64,000 nt of DNA from Candidatus Gemmiger stercoravium (GTDB lineage: Bacteria > Bacillota > Clostridia > Oscillospirales > Ruminococcaceae): contig DWWE01000052.1 in NCBI GenBank assembly GCA_019119835.1, positions 1 through 64,000 on the forward strand, given 5' to 3'. A model generated the notes under the pieces. That model saw only the letters and a list, made by a program, of their open reading frames with translations, had not been told where the DNA came from and did no database searches. Positions within the stretch are counted from its first letter, which is position 1, and each line of letters opens with the position of its first letter. The position numbers were made by a program, and so were the translations under genes. Positions 53,185-61,488 of the stretch are shown here, one piece after another.

Positions 53185-53916
53185 ATGAAAACCATCGCTG
53201 TGATCCCGGCGCGGTATCAGAGTTCCCGGATGCCGGGCAAGCCGCTGGCCGATATTCTGGGCCGGCCGATGATCTGGTGGGTGTATGAGGAGGCCAGAAA
53301 GTGCCCCGCACTGGACGGCGTGCTCATTGCCACCGACGACGAGCGGATCGCCGAAGTCTGCCGGCGCTACGGCATGGACTGGGAGATGACCAGCCCCGAC
53401 CACGACACCCCCACCGGCCGCATCTGGGAGGTGAGCACCCGGGTGGAGGCCGACCTCTACCTGCAGGTGATGGGGGACGAGCCGCTCATCGACGCCCGGG
53501 CCTTCGACCTGATCCTGCCGGCGCAGGCCCCCGCCGACCCGTACTATGTGGCGGTGCTCACCAACGTGATGACCCACCCGGCGGATGTGATCGACTTTTC
53601 CAACCAGAAGGTGGTGACCAATGCGGCGCGGGAGGTCCTGATGATCTCCCGCAGCCCCATCCCCTACCCCAAAGGCACGCTGGACTTTGAGTACGAGAAG
53701 GTCACCGGCATCCAGCTGTACAGCCGCCAGGCGCTGGCCTTCTACCACGACACCCCCAAGTCGCTGCTGGAAAAGGCCGAGGAAAACGACATGATGCGGT
53801 TTGTGGAGAACGGGCACACGGTCCATGCGATCCGGAGCCCGTACAAGACGGTCAGCGTGGACACCCCCAAGGACCTGGAGCTGGTGCGCGAGACCCTGCG
53901 CCAGCGCCGCGGCTGA
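53185..53916 (+). CDS. KdsB-like CMP-ulosonic acid cytidylyltransferase
   Basis: 243 aa, usual KdsB length. It probably joins CMP to a 3-deoxy-ulosonic acid. 'AVIPARYQSSRMPGKPL' (5-21) is the nucleotide loop, 'LIATDDERIAEVCR' and 'LQVMGDEPLID' (metal Asp at 98) are family blocks, and the C-terminal 'IRSPYKTVSVDTPKDLELVR' matches KdsB. The substrate segment that in KdsB reads like HxSGTDR is 'HDTPTGR' here, so the sugar acid may not be Kdo. It is followed by the aldolase and phosphatase of the same proposed pathway. Confidence 0.88.
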   Translation: MKTIAVIPARYQSSRMPGKPLADILGRPMIWWVYEEARKCPALDGVLIATDDERIAEVCRRYGMDWEMTSPDHDTPTGRIWEVSTRVEADLYLQVMGDEPLIDARAFDLILPAQAPADPYYVAVLTNVMTHPADVIDFSNQKVVTNAAREVLMISRSPIPYPKGTLDFEYEKVTGIQLYSRQALAFYHDTPKSLLEKAEENDMMRFVENGHTVHAIRSPYKTVSVDTPKDLELVRETLRQRRG

Positions 53917-53947
53917 CCCTACACCTGACCCCGAAGGAGACAACACC

Positions 53948-55525
53948 ATGGGAAATGTAAAACTGTTGGACTGCACCCTGCGGGACGGCGGCTATGTGAA
54001 CGACTGGCGCTGGGGGTTCGGCGCGGCGCGGGACATCGTCGCCACCCTGACCCGCGCCGGCGCCGACATCGTGGAGGTGGGCTTTCTGCGCAATGTGGAA
54101 GGCTACGACCCCGACGTGACGGTCTGCCGCCGCATCGAGGAGCTCAACCGCCTGCTGCCCGCCGGCCGCGGGCGGACGATGTATGCCGGCATGGCCATGC
54201 GCTCCAACTACGACATCGCCCAGCTTTCCCCCTATGCGGGCGAGGGCATCGAGCTGATCCGCATCACCGCCCACGACTATGACATCCGGGAGGGGATGGA
54301 TTTCGCCCGGGAGGTCCAGGCCCGGGGGTACAAGCTGTCCATCAACCCCATCAACATCATGGGCTATGCCGACCGGGACATCCTGTGGATCCTTGACCAG
54401 GTCAACGCCATCCGCCCCTACCAGTTCTCCATCGTGGACACCTTCGGCAGCATGCGCCGCCGGGACCTGGAGCGCATCCTGAGCCTGGTGGACCACAACC
54501 TTGACCCGGCCATCCGGGTGGGGCTGCACCTGCACGAAAACATGGCGCTGAGCTTCTGCCTGGCCCAGGAGTTTGTGGACAAGCACCTGCGCAGGGACAT
54601 CACGGTGGACGCCAGCCTGCTGGGGATGGGGCGCATCCCCGGCAACCTGCCCATCGAGCTGATGGCCGACTACCTCAACGACACGCTGGGCGCCCGCTAT
54701 GACATCGACGAGCTGATGGACGCCATCCAGGACCACATCGCCCCCCTCAAGGGGGACACGGCCTGGGGGTATACGCCGGCCTACTTCCTGTCGGCCCGGT
54801 ACAACCTGCACCGCAACTATGCCGAGCATTACCTGGCCAAAGGGGACCTGACCAACCGGGACATCAACCACATCCTGGCCGGGCTGGACCGGGCCAAGGC
54901 CACCGCCTTCGACGCCGCCTACGCCGACCGCCTGTACCGGGACTACCAGAGCCGCCATGTGGACGACGAAGCCGCCATGCAGGCGCTGCGCACCGCCTTT
55001 GGCGGCAAGCGGGTGCTGGTGCTGGCCCCGGGCGCCAGCCTTGGCACCGAGGCCGGCCGGGCCGCCGTGGCCGGGGCCGGGGCGGATGTCTGCGTTTCGG
55101 CCAACTTCTGCCCGGATTTCTGCCGGCCGGACTACGCCTTTTTCTCCAGCAGCAAGCGGTTTGACAAGGTGGACCCGGCGGCTTTGCCCTGCCCGGCCAT
55201 CCTGACCAGCAACCTGCACGCCGCGCCGGACACCGCCCGGGTGGTCAACTACGACCGGCTGGCCGGCGACGACGCCCAGGCCGGCAACAGCGTGCTGATG
55301 CTGCTGCGGCTGCTGCGGCTGTGCGGCGCCCGCCAGGCGCTGCTGGCCGGCGCCGACGGCTACCGCCCCGGCGCCCGGGCCTATGCCGACAGCAGCCTGC
55401 ACACCCACACCGACCGGGGCGCCGCCTACAACGCCCAGGTGGGCGCGGCGATGCGCAGCATCGCCGGCGGGCTGCCGCTGCAGTTTGTGACCCCCAGCGA
55501 GTACGCCAAGGAGGCGGGGCTATGA
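53948..55525 (+). CDS. DRE-TIM aldolase (4-hydroxy-2-oxoacid aldolase-like) fused to a C-terminal Rossmann-like domain
   Basis: 525 aa. Residues 1 to about 290 are a DRE-TIM metallolyase: 'LLDCTLRDGGYVNDW' (catalytic Arg12, Asp13), 'FSIVDTFGSM', metal-binding 'HLHEN' (194-198) and 'GMGRIPGNLPIE' (226-237). This group includes 4-hydroxy-2-oxovalerate aldolases that use pyruvate-type enolates. From about 353 a second domain begins 'GKRVLVLAPGASLGTEAG', like the DUF115/MptE-type fold seen beside glycan enzymes. It could build the 3-deoxy acid from pyruvate and an aldehyde sugar, in place of KdsA. The stop overlaps the phosphatase start (ATGA). Confidence 0.82.
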   Translation: MGNVKLLDCTLRDGGYVNDWRWGFGAARDIVATLTRAGADIVEVGFLRNVEGYDPDVTVCRRIEELNRLLPAGRGRTMYAGMAMRSNYDIAQLSPYAGEGIELIRITAHDYDIREGMDFAREVQARGYKLSINPINIMGYADRDILWILDQVNAIRPYQFSIVDTFGSMRRRDLERILSLVDHNLDPAIRVGLHLHENMALSFCLAQEFVDKHLRRDITVDASLLGMGRIPGNLPIELMADYLNDTLGARYDIDELMDAIQDHIAPLKGDTAWGYTPAYFLSARYNLHRNYAEHYLAKGDLTNRDINHILAGLDRAKATAFDAAYADRLYRDYQSRHVDDEAAMQALRTAFGGKRVLVLAPGASLGTEAGRAAVAGAGADVCVSANFCPDFCRPDYAFFSSSKRFDKVDPAALPCPAILTSNLHAAPDTARVVNYDRLAGDDAQAGNSVLMLLRLLRLCGARQALLAGADGYRPGARAYADSSLHTHTDRGAAYNAQVGAAMRSIAGGLPLQFVTPSEYAKEAGL

Positions 55526-56028
55526 TCCGGCTGCTGGTGCTGGACGTGGACGGCACGATGACCGACGGCGGCGTGTACTACGACGGCGCCGGCAACGAGA
55601 TGAAGAAATTTGCCATCAAGGACGGCGCCGGGCTGGTGCTGGCCCGGGCGGCCGGGCTGCAGGTGATGATCTGCACCGGGCGGGCCAGCGAGGCGGTGCG
55701 CCGCCGGGCCGAAGAGCTCAAGGTGACCTACCTGTACCAGGGCGTGGCGGACAAAGCCGCGTTCCTGCGCGGGTTCCTGACCGAGCAGGGCCTGCGGCGG
55801 GAGGAGGTCGCCTACTGCGGCGACGACCTGAACGACCTGGCCGCCATGGCGCTGTGCGGGTTTGTGACCTGCCCGGCCGACGCGACCCCCGCCGTGGCCC
55901 GCCGGGCCGACTACCGCTGCCCCCGCCGGGGCGGCGAGGGCGCGGTGCGGGATGCGGTGGAGGAGATCCTGCGCCGCGACGGCCGCCTGGCCGATGCGGC
56001 GCGGAAGGCTTTTGACGCCGAGCTGTGA
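55522..56028 (+). CDS. KdsC-like HAD phosphatase
   Basis: 168 aa, same size as KdsC. C0 HAD fold with 'LDVDGTMTDGGVYYDGAGNE' (nucleophile Asp8, Asp10), 'FAIKDGAGLVLARAAGLQVM', 'CTGRASEAVRRRAEEL', 'LYQGVADKAAF' and 'YCGDDLNDLAAM', all KdsC blocks. It would remove the phosphate from a 3-deoxy-ulosonate phosphate before or after aldol formation. The start is coupled to the aldolase gene by a 4-bp overlap, which strongly links their functions. Confidence 0.9.
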   Translation: MIRLLVLDVDGTMTDGGVYYDGAGNEMKKFAIKDGAGLVLARAAGLQVMICTGRASEAVRRRAEELKVTYLYQGVADKAAFLRGFLTEQGLRREEVAYCGDDLNDLAAMALCGFVTCPADATPAVARRADYRCPRRGGEGAVRDAVEEILRRDGRLADAARKAFDAEL

Positions 56029-56073
56029 ACCCGGCCGCCCCCGGCGGACCGGCTGCTGAACGAGGGGACCCCC

Positions 56074-58695
56074 ATGACCAAACTGCACGAACTGTATACC
56101 CGCCACAGGGCCGGCGCGCTGGCGCTGCTGGCCGCAGGGCTCTGCCTGGCGGTCTCGCTGGCGCTGGCCCTGGCGCTGGTGCGCCCCGCCGCCGCCAAGA
56201 GCCTGGCGGTACACATCAGCGATGACTACACCGTGATGAGCGACCCGCTGGAACCCGGCGAGACCGTGACCCAGACCTTTTCCACCGACGAGGATCTGCT
56301 GGCGCTGGGGTTCGTCTTCGGCCTGTCGGGCGACCAGCCCGCCGGCCAGCTGGACCTGACCCTGGCGGACGCCGACACCGGCGAGGTGCTGGCCCGCTCC
56401 GCCGGTGAGATGGCCAACATCATCCCCGGACAATACACAACGCTGGGCCTGGACACGCCGGTGCCCGGTGAGGCGGGCCGGCGGTATCTGGTGACCCTGA
56501 GCCCCCGGTACACCGGCGACGGCCGGCTGTGCGTGGGGCATTCCGACGGCGCCGCCCTGTGGGAAGAGAGCCTGACCATCCGGGGCGAGACGGTGGACGG
56601 CACCCTGGCCCTGCTGGCCACGACCCGGCGCATCGGCGGGTTCCTGACCCGGTACTTCCTGATCGTGGCGGGGCTGGCGTCGGTGACGGTGTTTTTCGGG
56701 GTGCGGGCGGCGCTGCGCGGCGCCGTGCGGCTGCCGCGGCTGGTCTTCGGGCTGGTGGTGGCCTTCGGGCTTTTGTACAGCGTGGTGCTGCCCCCCTACG
56801 CCGCCCCGGATGAAAAATACCACATCAATCAGTCCTTCACCCTGGCCTGCCGCTGGGCCAACTGGTTCAGCGGCGACGAATGGCGGATGGGCAACGTGCC
56901 CATCGAGATGAGCTACCGCCGGGAGCATGACGCCAACGCGATGCTGCAGGACGAGAACACCACCGTCTTCACCTGGCAGGAGTGGGCCGACGAACTGCTG
57001 ACCCTGAGCCCCGATGAATTCGACAGCCATGTGGAGCTGGCCGAATACCAGACCGACCGCAACCCGATCCTCTACCTGGCCAGTGCGGCGGGCGTGTTTG
57101 CGGGCTTTGTGCTGCGGCTGGGCTTTGTGCCCACCCTGATGCTGGGGCGGCTGTGCAACCTGCTGGTGTTTGCGGCGCTGGCGGCGGCCGCGGTGCGCCG
57201 CGCCCCCTTCGGGCGGCGGGTGTTCGCGGCGGCGGCGCTGCTGCCCATGACGCTGCATCTGGCGGCCTCCTTCAGCCGGGATTCGATGCTGCTGGGGCTG
57301 GCTTTCCTGTTCACCGCCCTGTGCCTGGAAGCCGTCTTCGGCGGCGAGGGCCGCCCGCTGCGCCCGCGGGATCTGGCGGCGCTGGCGGTGTCCGGCATTC
57401 TGCTGGCGCCGGCCAAGGTGGTCTATCTGCCGCTGGCCGCCCTCTTCCTGCTGATCCCCAACCTGCGGCTGGGGGCCCGCCCGGTGCTGAAAAAGGCCGG
57501 CTATGCGGCGGCCTGCCTGCTGCTGGTGCTGGGCTTCAACGGCGCCATGCTGACCGACAGCCTGACCGCCGCCCCCGAGCCGGCTGCCGCCGAACAGACG
57601 GCCGGCGCCGAGCAGGCAGCCGATACCGAGCAGGCGGCCGAGGCCGCCGCCCGCCAGGCCCCCGCCCCTGCGGCGGCGGTGGAGGGGTATGACTACTACA
57701 CGGCCATCCCCGAGGAATACCTGGCCGCCACCACCGAAGCCTTTGTGCGCCGGCTGTACTACTGCACCGAGCCCGACGCCCAGGTGACCGACAGCGAGGT
57801 GGCCTTCTGGGTGCAGGCGCTGGAGGAGGGCGACGTGACCGCCGCCCGGCTGGGGCAGAGCTTTCTGTTCAGCCCCACCGCGATGGAACAAAACACGCTG
57901 AGCGACGACGGATTCATCCAGGCGGCCTCGCTGATCTACCTGGACCGCAATGTCATGGCGGAGGAGCAGGCCCGGGAGGTCTTCCGGCAGCAGCTGGCCG
58001 ACAAGGGCCGGACCGACATGTTCAAGGCATTCTATTCCAGCAGCGAGTGCCATGAGATCCTGGACCCCTGCGGCGTCACCGTCGGCACCGAGGACCCGTC
58101 CGCCTACCCGCTGGACCGGCAGACGCTGGCTGACCAGGTGGAACAGGCCCGCGCCGTGCGGGCCAGCCAGAGCACCGTGGCGGCGGAGGATACCGTCACC
58201 TACACCCCCGGCTATGTGCTGACCCACCTGCCCGCCACCCTGGCGCTGGTGGTGCGCAGCGCCGTGGCCGATACCGACGACGCCATCCGCGGGCTGGTGG
58301 GGGGCCTTTTGAGCTACAATTCGCTGGAACTGGCCTGGGGCTGGGTGCTGGCGCTCTACGCCCTGCTGGGGCTGGCGGCGCTGCCCGCCCGCGGCGCCGG
58401 GGACATCCAGCTGCCGGAAGGGCGCTACCGGGTCTGGTGCGCCCTGGCCGCGCTGGGCTGCGCCGCCCTGGCGGTGGCCGGCTGCATCGTGTGGACCCCG
58501 GTGCGGTACGATACGATCTACGGGTTCCAGGGGCGGTATCTGCTGCCGGCGCTGCCGCTGGCGGTGCTGGCCTTCGGGCCGCGGCGCATCCAGCTGGCCG
58601 ACGAGTCCCGCGCCACCGCCGCGCTGGTCACCGCCCTGTGCCTGACCCAGACCGGGGTGCTGCTGAACATCATGCTGGCCGTCATCGCCCGGTGA
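56074..58695 (+). CDS. large DUF2142-type membrane protein
   Basis: 873 aa. One N-terminal helix, an extracytoplasmic beta-rich domain (about 45-190), then about ten helices. 'LPPYAAPDEKYHINQSF' has the PDE..H segment typical of DUF2142, and 'ILLAPAKVVYLPLAALFLL' is another conserved block. An Ala/Glu-rich extracytoplasmic insert of about 250 residues (about 495-745) splits the last helices. DUF2142 proteins occur in surface glycan loci and look like GT-C glycosyltransferases, so it may use a polyprenyl-phosphate sugar. GAGGGGA is upstream. Confidence 0.82.
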   Translation: MTKLHELYTRHRAGALALLAAGLCLAVSLALALALVRPAAAKSLAVHISDDYTVMSDPLEPGETVTQTFSTDEDLLALGFVFGLSGDQPAGQLDLTLADADTGEVLARSAGEMANIIPGQYTTLGLDTPVPGEAGRRYLVTLSPRYTGDGRLCVGHSDGAALWEESLTIRGETVDGTLALLATTRRIGGFLTRYFLIVAGLASVTVFFGVRAALRGAVRLPRLVFGLVVAFGLLYSVVLPPYAAPDEKYHINQSFTLACRWANWFSGDEWRMGNVPIEMSYRREHDANAMLQDENTTVFTWQEWADELLTLSPDEFDSHVELAEYQTDRNPILYLASAAGVFAGFVLRLGFVPTLMLGRLCNLLVFAALAAAAVRRAPFGRRVFAAAALLPMTLHLAASFSRDSMLLGLAFLFTALCLEAVFGGEGRPLRPRDLAALAVSGILLAPAKVVYLPLAALFLLIPNLRLGARPVLKKAGYAAACLLLVLGFNGAMLTDSLTAAPEPAAAEQTAGAEQAADTEQAAEAAARQAPAPAAAVEGYDYYTAIPEEYLAATTEAFVRRLYYCTEPDAQVTDSEVAFWVQALEEGDVTAARLGQSFLFSPTAMEQNTLSDDGFIQAASLIYLDRNVMAEEQAREVFRQQLADKGRTDMFKAFYSSSECHEILDPCGVTVGTEDPSAYPLDRQTLADQVEQARAVRASQSTVAAEDTVTYTPGYVLTHLPATLALVVRSAVADTDDAIRGLVGGLLSYNSLELAWGWVLALYALLGLAALPARGAGDIQLPEGRYRVWCALAALGCAALAVAGCIVWTPVRYDTIYGFQGRYLLPALPLAVLAFGPRRIQLADESRATAALVTALCLTQTGVLLNIMLAVIAR

Positions 58696-58748
58696 CGCCC
58701 GGTTCAAGCCGCGGCGGGGCCGCCCGCCGCCAGGGAGGGAGCCCCGCC

Positions 58749-59885
58749 ATGACCATCTGCTTTTTTTCCGCCCAGTACCTGCCGACCCCCGGCGGGGTGG
58801 AGCGGTATACCTGGAACCTGGCCCGCCGCTGCGTGCAGGAGGGGGGCCGGGCCATCGTGGTGACCAGCGCGCTGCCCGGTCTGCCCGACCGGGAGCGGGA
58901 CCCCGACGGCATCGAGATCTACCGCCTGCCGGTCTTCCCGGTGATGAAGGGCCGGTTCCCGGTGCTGCGCCCCGGCCCGGCGCTGCGCCGGCTGACCCGG
59001 CAGCTGTGGCAGGAGCCCATCGACTTCTGCGTGATCCAGACCCGCATGTACACCGAAAGCCTCTGGGCCGCCCGGGCCGCCCGCCGGCGGGGGCTGCCGG
59101 CGCTGGTCATCGACCATTCCACCGGCTATATGCCGATGGGCGGCGGCCTGCCGGGGCTGGCCGGGCGGCTGTACGAGCAGCTGGCCTGCCGGGTGGTGCG
59201 CAGCGCCGGCTACCCGTTTTACGGGGTGTCCCGGGCGGTCTGCCGCTGGCTGGAACAGTTCGGCATCCGGACGGCCGGCTGCCTGCCCAACGCTGTGGAC
59301 CCGGACGCCCTGGCCGCCGAGCTGGCCCGGGACCCCATCGACTGGCGCCGGACCCTGGGGCTGCCCGCCGGGACCTTTCTGGTGGCCTTTGCCGGCCGGC
59401 TGATCCCCGAAAAAGGCGCCGGCGAGCTGGCCCGGGCGGTGGCCGGGCTGGAGGGCGCCGCCCTGGCCGTGGCCGGCGACGGGCCCGAAGCCCGGGCCCT
59501 GACCGACGCCGGCGCCCACCTGCTGGGGGCGCTGCCCCATCACCGGGTGGTGCAGCTGTTCGCCCAGGCAGACTGCTGCTGCCTGCCCACCCGCTATGCC
59601 GAGGGGTTCCCCACCACCCTGCTGGAAGCCGCCGCCTGCGGCTGCCCCATCGTGTGTACCCCCACCGCCGGCACCGAGGAGCTTTTGCCCGGGCCGGACT
59701 ATGGGATCCTTTTGCCCGACACCCGGCCCGAGACCATCCGCACGGCGCTGGCCGGGGTCCGGGACGACCCGGCCGCCGCCGCCAAGCGGGCCGAGCGGGT
59801 GCGCCGGCACCTGGGCGAACACTTTACATGGGACGCCGTGTTTGCTACAATAAAGGCAATCGCCGCCGGCCGGGCCGATGGCTGA
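58749..59885 (+). CDS. family 4 glycosyltransferase
   Basis: 378 aa: 'FFSAQYLPTPGGVERYTWNLA' (acceptor glycine loop), 'GCLPNAVDPDAL', 'FLVAFAGRLIPEKGAGELARAV', 'CCLPTRYAEGFPTTLLEAAACGCPIV' (E-x7-E). Normal GT4 length. It is next to the DUF2142 gene and a polyprenyl-phosphate-type GT2, so it acts in the same glycan. GGGAGGG upstream of the ATG. Confidence 0.92.
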   Translation: MTICFFSAQYLPTPGGVERYTWNLARRCVQEGGRAIVVTSALPGLPDRERDPDGIEIYRLPVFPVMKGRFPVLRPGPALRRLTRQLWQEPIDFCVIQTRMYTESLWAARAARRRGLPALVIDHSTGYMPMGGGLPGLAGRLYEQLACRVVRSAGYPFYGVSRAVCRWLEQFGIRTAGCLPNAVDPDALAAELARDPIDWRRTLGLPAGTFLVAFAGRLIPEKGAGELARAVAGLEGAALAVAGDGPEARALTDAGAHLLGALPHHRVVQLFAQADCCCLPTRYAEGFPTTLLEAAACGCPIVCTPTAGTEELLPGPDYGILLPDTRPETIRTALAGVRDDPAAAAKRAERVRRHLGEHFTWDAVFATIKAIAAGRADG

Positions 59886-59919
59886 CCCCCGGTGCGCCGA
59901 CTGTGCAAAAGGAGCTTGT

Positions 59920-60639
59920 ATGCCCAGACTGTTGATTGTGATTCCCGCCTTCAATGAGGAGGCGAACATCGTGCGGGTGGTGGAAGGGCTGACCCGGAAC
60001 TGCCCCCAATACGACTATGTGGTGGTCAACGACGGAAGCCGCGACAAGACCGCCGCCCTCTGCCGCGCCCACGGGTACCGGCTCATCGACCTGCCGGTGA
60101 ACCTGGGGCTGGCCGGGGCTTTCCAGACCGGGCTGCGCTATGCGGCCGACAACGGCTATGACTGCGCCATGCAGCTGGACGCCGACGGCCAGCACAGGCC
60201 CGAATACATCGCCGCCATGCTGGAAGAGCTGGAGGACGGGGCCGATATCGTGATCGGCAGCCGGTTCCTGACGGTGAAAAAGCCCAAGACGCTGCGGATG
60301 CTGGGCAGCTACATCATCAGCTGGTCCATCCGGCTGACCACCGGGCGGGCCATCTGCGACCCCACCAGCGGGATGCGGATGTTCAACCGTGCCATGGTGG
60401 AGGAGTTCGCCCAGAACCTCAACTACGGCCCCGAGCCGGACACCATCAGCTACCTGATCAAGAACGGCGCCATCGTCAAGGAGGTGCAGGTCCGGATGGG
60501 CGAGCGGCAGGCCGGCCACAGCTACCTGACCTTCTGGAAAAGCATCCAGTATATGATGAAGATGTCGGTCTCCATCCTGCTGATCCAGTGGTTCCGCAAG
60601 CGGGACACCGAGACCCCCTACCCCGAAAGGAGCCTGTGA
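59920..60639 (+). CDS. DPM1-like family 2 glycosyltransferase (polyprenyl-phosphate sugar synthase)
   Basis: 239 aa: 'RLLIVIPAFNEEANIVRVVEGL', 'YVVVNDGSRDKTAALC', 'MQLDADGQHRPEYIAAML' (DAD) and 'SGMRMFNRAMVEEF' place it in the dolichyl-phosphate mannose/glucose synthase-like group. It likely loads a sugar onto undecaprenyl phosphate for the GT-C enzymes downstream. It sits one base before a DUF2304 gene, a regular companion of such GT2 genes. AAAGGAG precedes the ATG. Confidence 0.93.
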   Translation: MPRLLIVIPAFNEEANIVRVVEGLTRNCPQYDYVVVNDGSRDKTAALCRAHGYRLIDLPVNLGLAGAFQTGLRYAADNGYDCAMQLDADGQHRPEYIAAMLEELEDGADIVIGSRFLTVKKPKTLRMLGSYIISWSIRLTTGRAICDPTSGMRMFNRAMVEEFAQNLNYGPEPDTISYLIKNGAIVKEVQVRMGERQAGHSYLTFWKSIQYMMKMSVSILLIQWFRKRDTETPYPERSL

Positions 60640-60640
60640 G

Positions 60641-61000
60641 ATGTTTGACCAGATGCTGCTTCGGGTCTGCCTGATCGTGGGCAGCCTGATCACCGCCGTT
60701 TATGTGCTGCGCCGGGTGCGCCACGCCAAAATCCAGATTGAGGATACCATCTTCTGGCTGCTGTTCAGCGGGGTGCTGCTGGTGCTGGCCATCTTCCCCG
60801 GCATCGCCTACTGGGCGTCCCGGCTGCTGGGCTTCCAGAGCCCCATCAACTTTGTGTACATCGTCGTGATCTTTCTGCTGCTGGTCAAACAGTTCCTGCT
60901 GTCCATCCGCATCAGCCAGCTGGACTCCCGCCTGCGCATCCTCACCGAGCAGGTGGCGCTGAACCAGGAAAAGCAGGAGCGGGAAAAAATGGACCTGTGA
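60641..61000 (+). CDS. DUF2304 membrane protein
   Basis: 119 aa with three helices ('LIVGSLITAVYVLRRVRHAK', 'FWLLFSGVLLVLAIFPGIA', 'INFVYIVVIFLLLVKQFLL') and a coiled-coil-like acidic tail. It matches DUF2304, often encoded after DPM1-like GT2 genes; a helper role at the membrane is inferred. It is translationally linked to the GT2 gene. Confidence 0.9.
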   Translation: MFDQMLLRVCLIVGSLITAVYVLRRVRHAKIQIEDTIFWLLFSGVLLVLAIFPGIAYWASRLLGFQSPINFVYIVVIFLLLVKQFLLSIRISQLDSRLRILTEQVALNQEKQEREKMDL

Positions 61001-61024
61001 CCCCTGGGAAAACCCGGCAGCGGC

Positions 61025-61053
61025 TTGCCTGGGGCGGCGGTTTGTGTTACAAT
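61025..61053 (+). promoter_or_regulatory. promoter of the 97-aa protein gene
   Basis: TTGCCT, 17-nt spacer, TACAAT. Confidence 0.65.
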
Positions 61054-61110
61054 ATTCTATATCTCTAAATCGGCGTTTTTCACATCCGCCGCAGGAAAGA
61101 AGGTTTCACC

Positions 61111-61404
61111 ATGGCGTTTACCCCCAAACTGACCTATAAAGGCCGCCCCCTTGTGCGCTGCGGCAACGATATCTACTACGGCAGCATGACCGAGCCCTAC
61201 ATCGTCTACCTGCAGGTGCTGAACACCAAAAAGGAAAACGGCGTCGATGTGGCGGACAAGGTCCACATCATCCTGCTGTCCACCGACGATTCCAAGCCGC
61301 TGCCCGAGCGCATCGTCCGCCAGGCCAACAAGGTCGGGCTGTTCAATGCGCTGTCCTTCGGGGACATCATGCTGCGCGGCCAGCTGAAAGAGCAGAAAAA
61401 GTAA
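61111..61404 (+). CDS. conserved small protein of unknown function
   Basis: 97 aa, soluble: 'LTYKGRPLVRCGNDIYYGSM', 'IVYLQVLNTKKENGVDVADK', 'VHIILLSTDD', 'ERIVRQANKVGLFNALSFGDIML'. It is beta-strand-rich at first and helical at the end. It resembles short proteins annotated as hypothetical in related Firmicutes; I know no function. It has its own promoter and terminator inside the glycan locus, so it is probably an independent unit. AAAGAAGG precedes the ATG. Confidence 0.8.
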   Translation: MAFTPKLTYKGRPLVRCGNDIYYGSMTEPYIVYLQVLNTKKENGVDVADKVHIILLSTDDSKPLPERIVRQANKVGLFNALSFGDIMLRGQLKEQKK

Positions 61405-61410
61405 GTTGGA

Positions 61411-61457
61411 AAAGGCCCGGCACCCGCGGCGTTGGCAGCGGTGTGTCGGGCTTTTTT
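61411..61457. terminator. terminator
   Basis: CCCGGCAC pairs with GTGTCGGG (one wobble), with A-rich bases before and a T-run of six after. Confidence 0.75.
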
Positions 61458-61488
61458 GCATTCCGCCCCGATGGTAAGGAGGTGCCCT

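Noticed and set aside
50737-53976. Very long open frame on the - strand opposite the exporter and CMP-sugar genes
   Set aside because: It is antisense to well-supported genes, has the Gly/Pro/His/Val-rich composition typical of GC-rich shadow frames, and lacks a ribosome site. The same holds for long - strand frames at 3626-6388 and 55426-58707.
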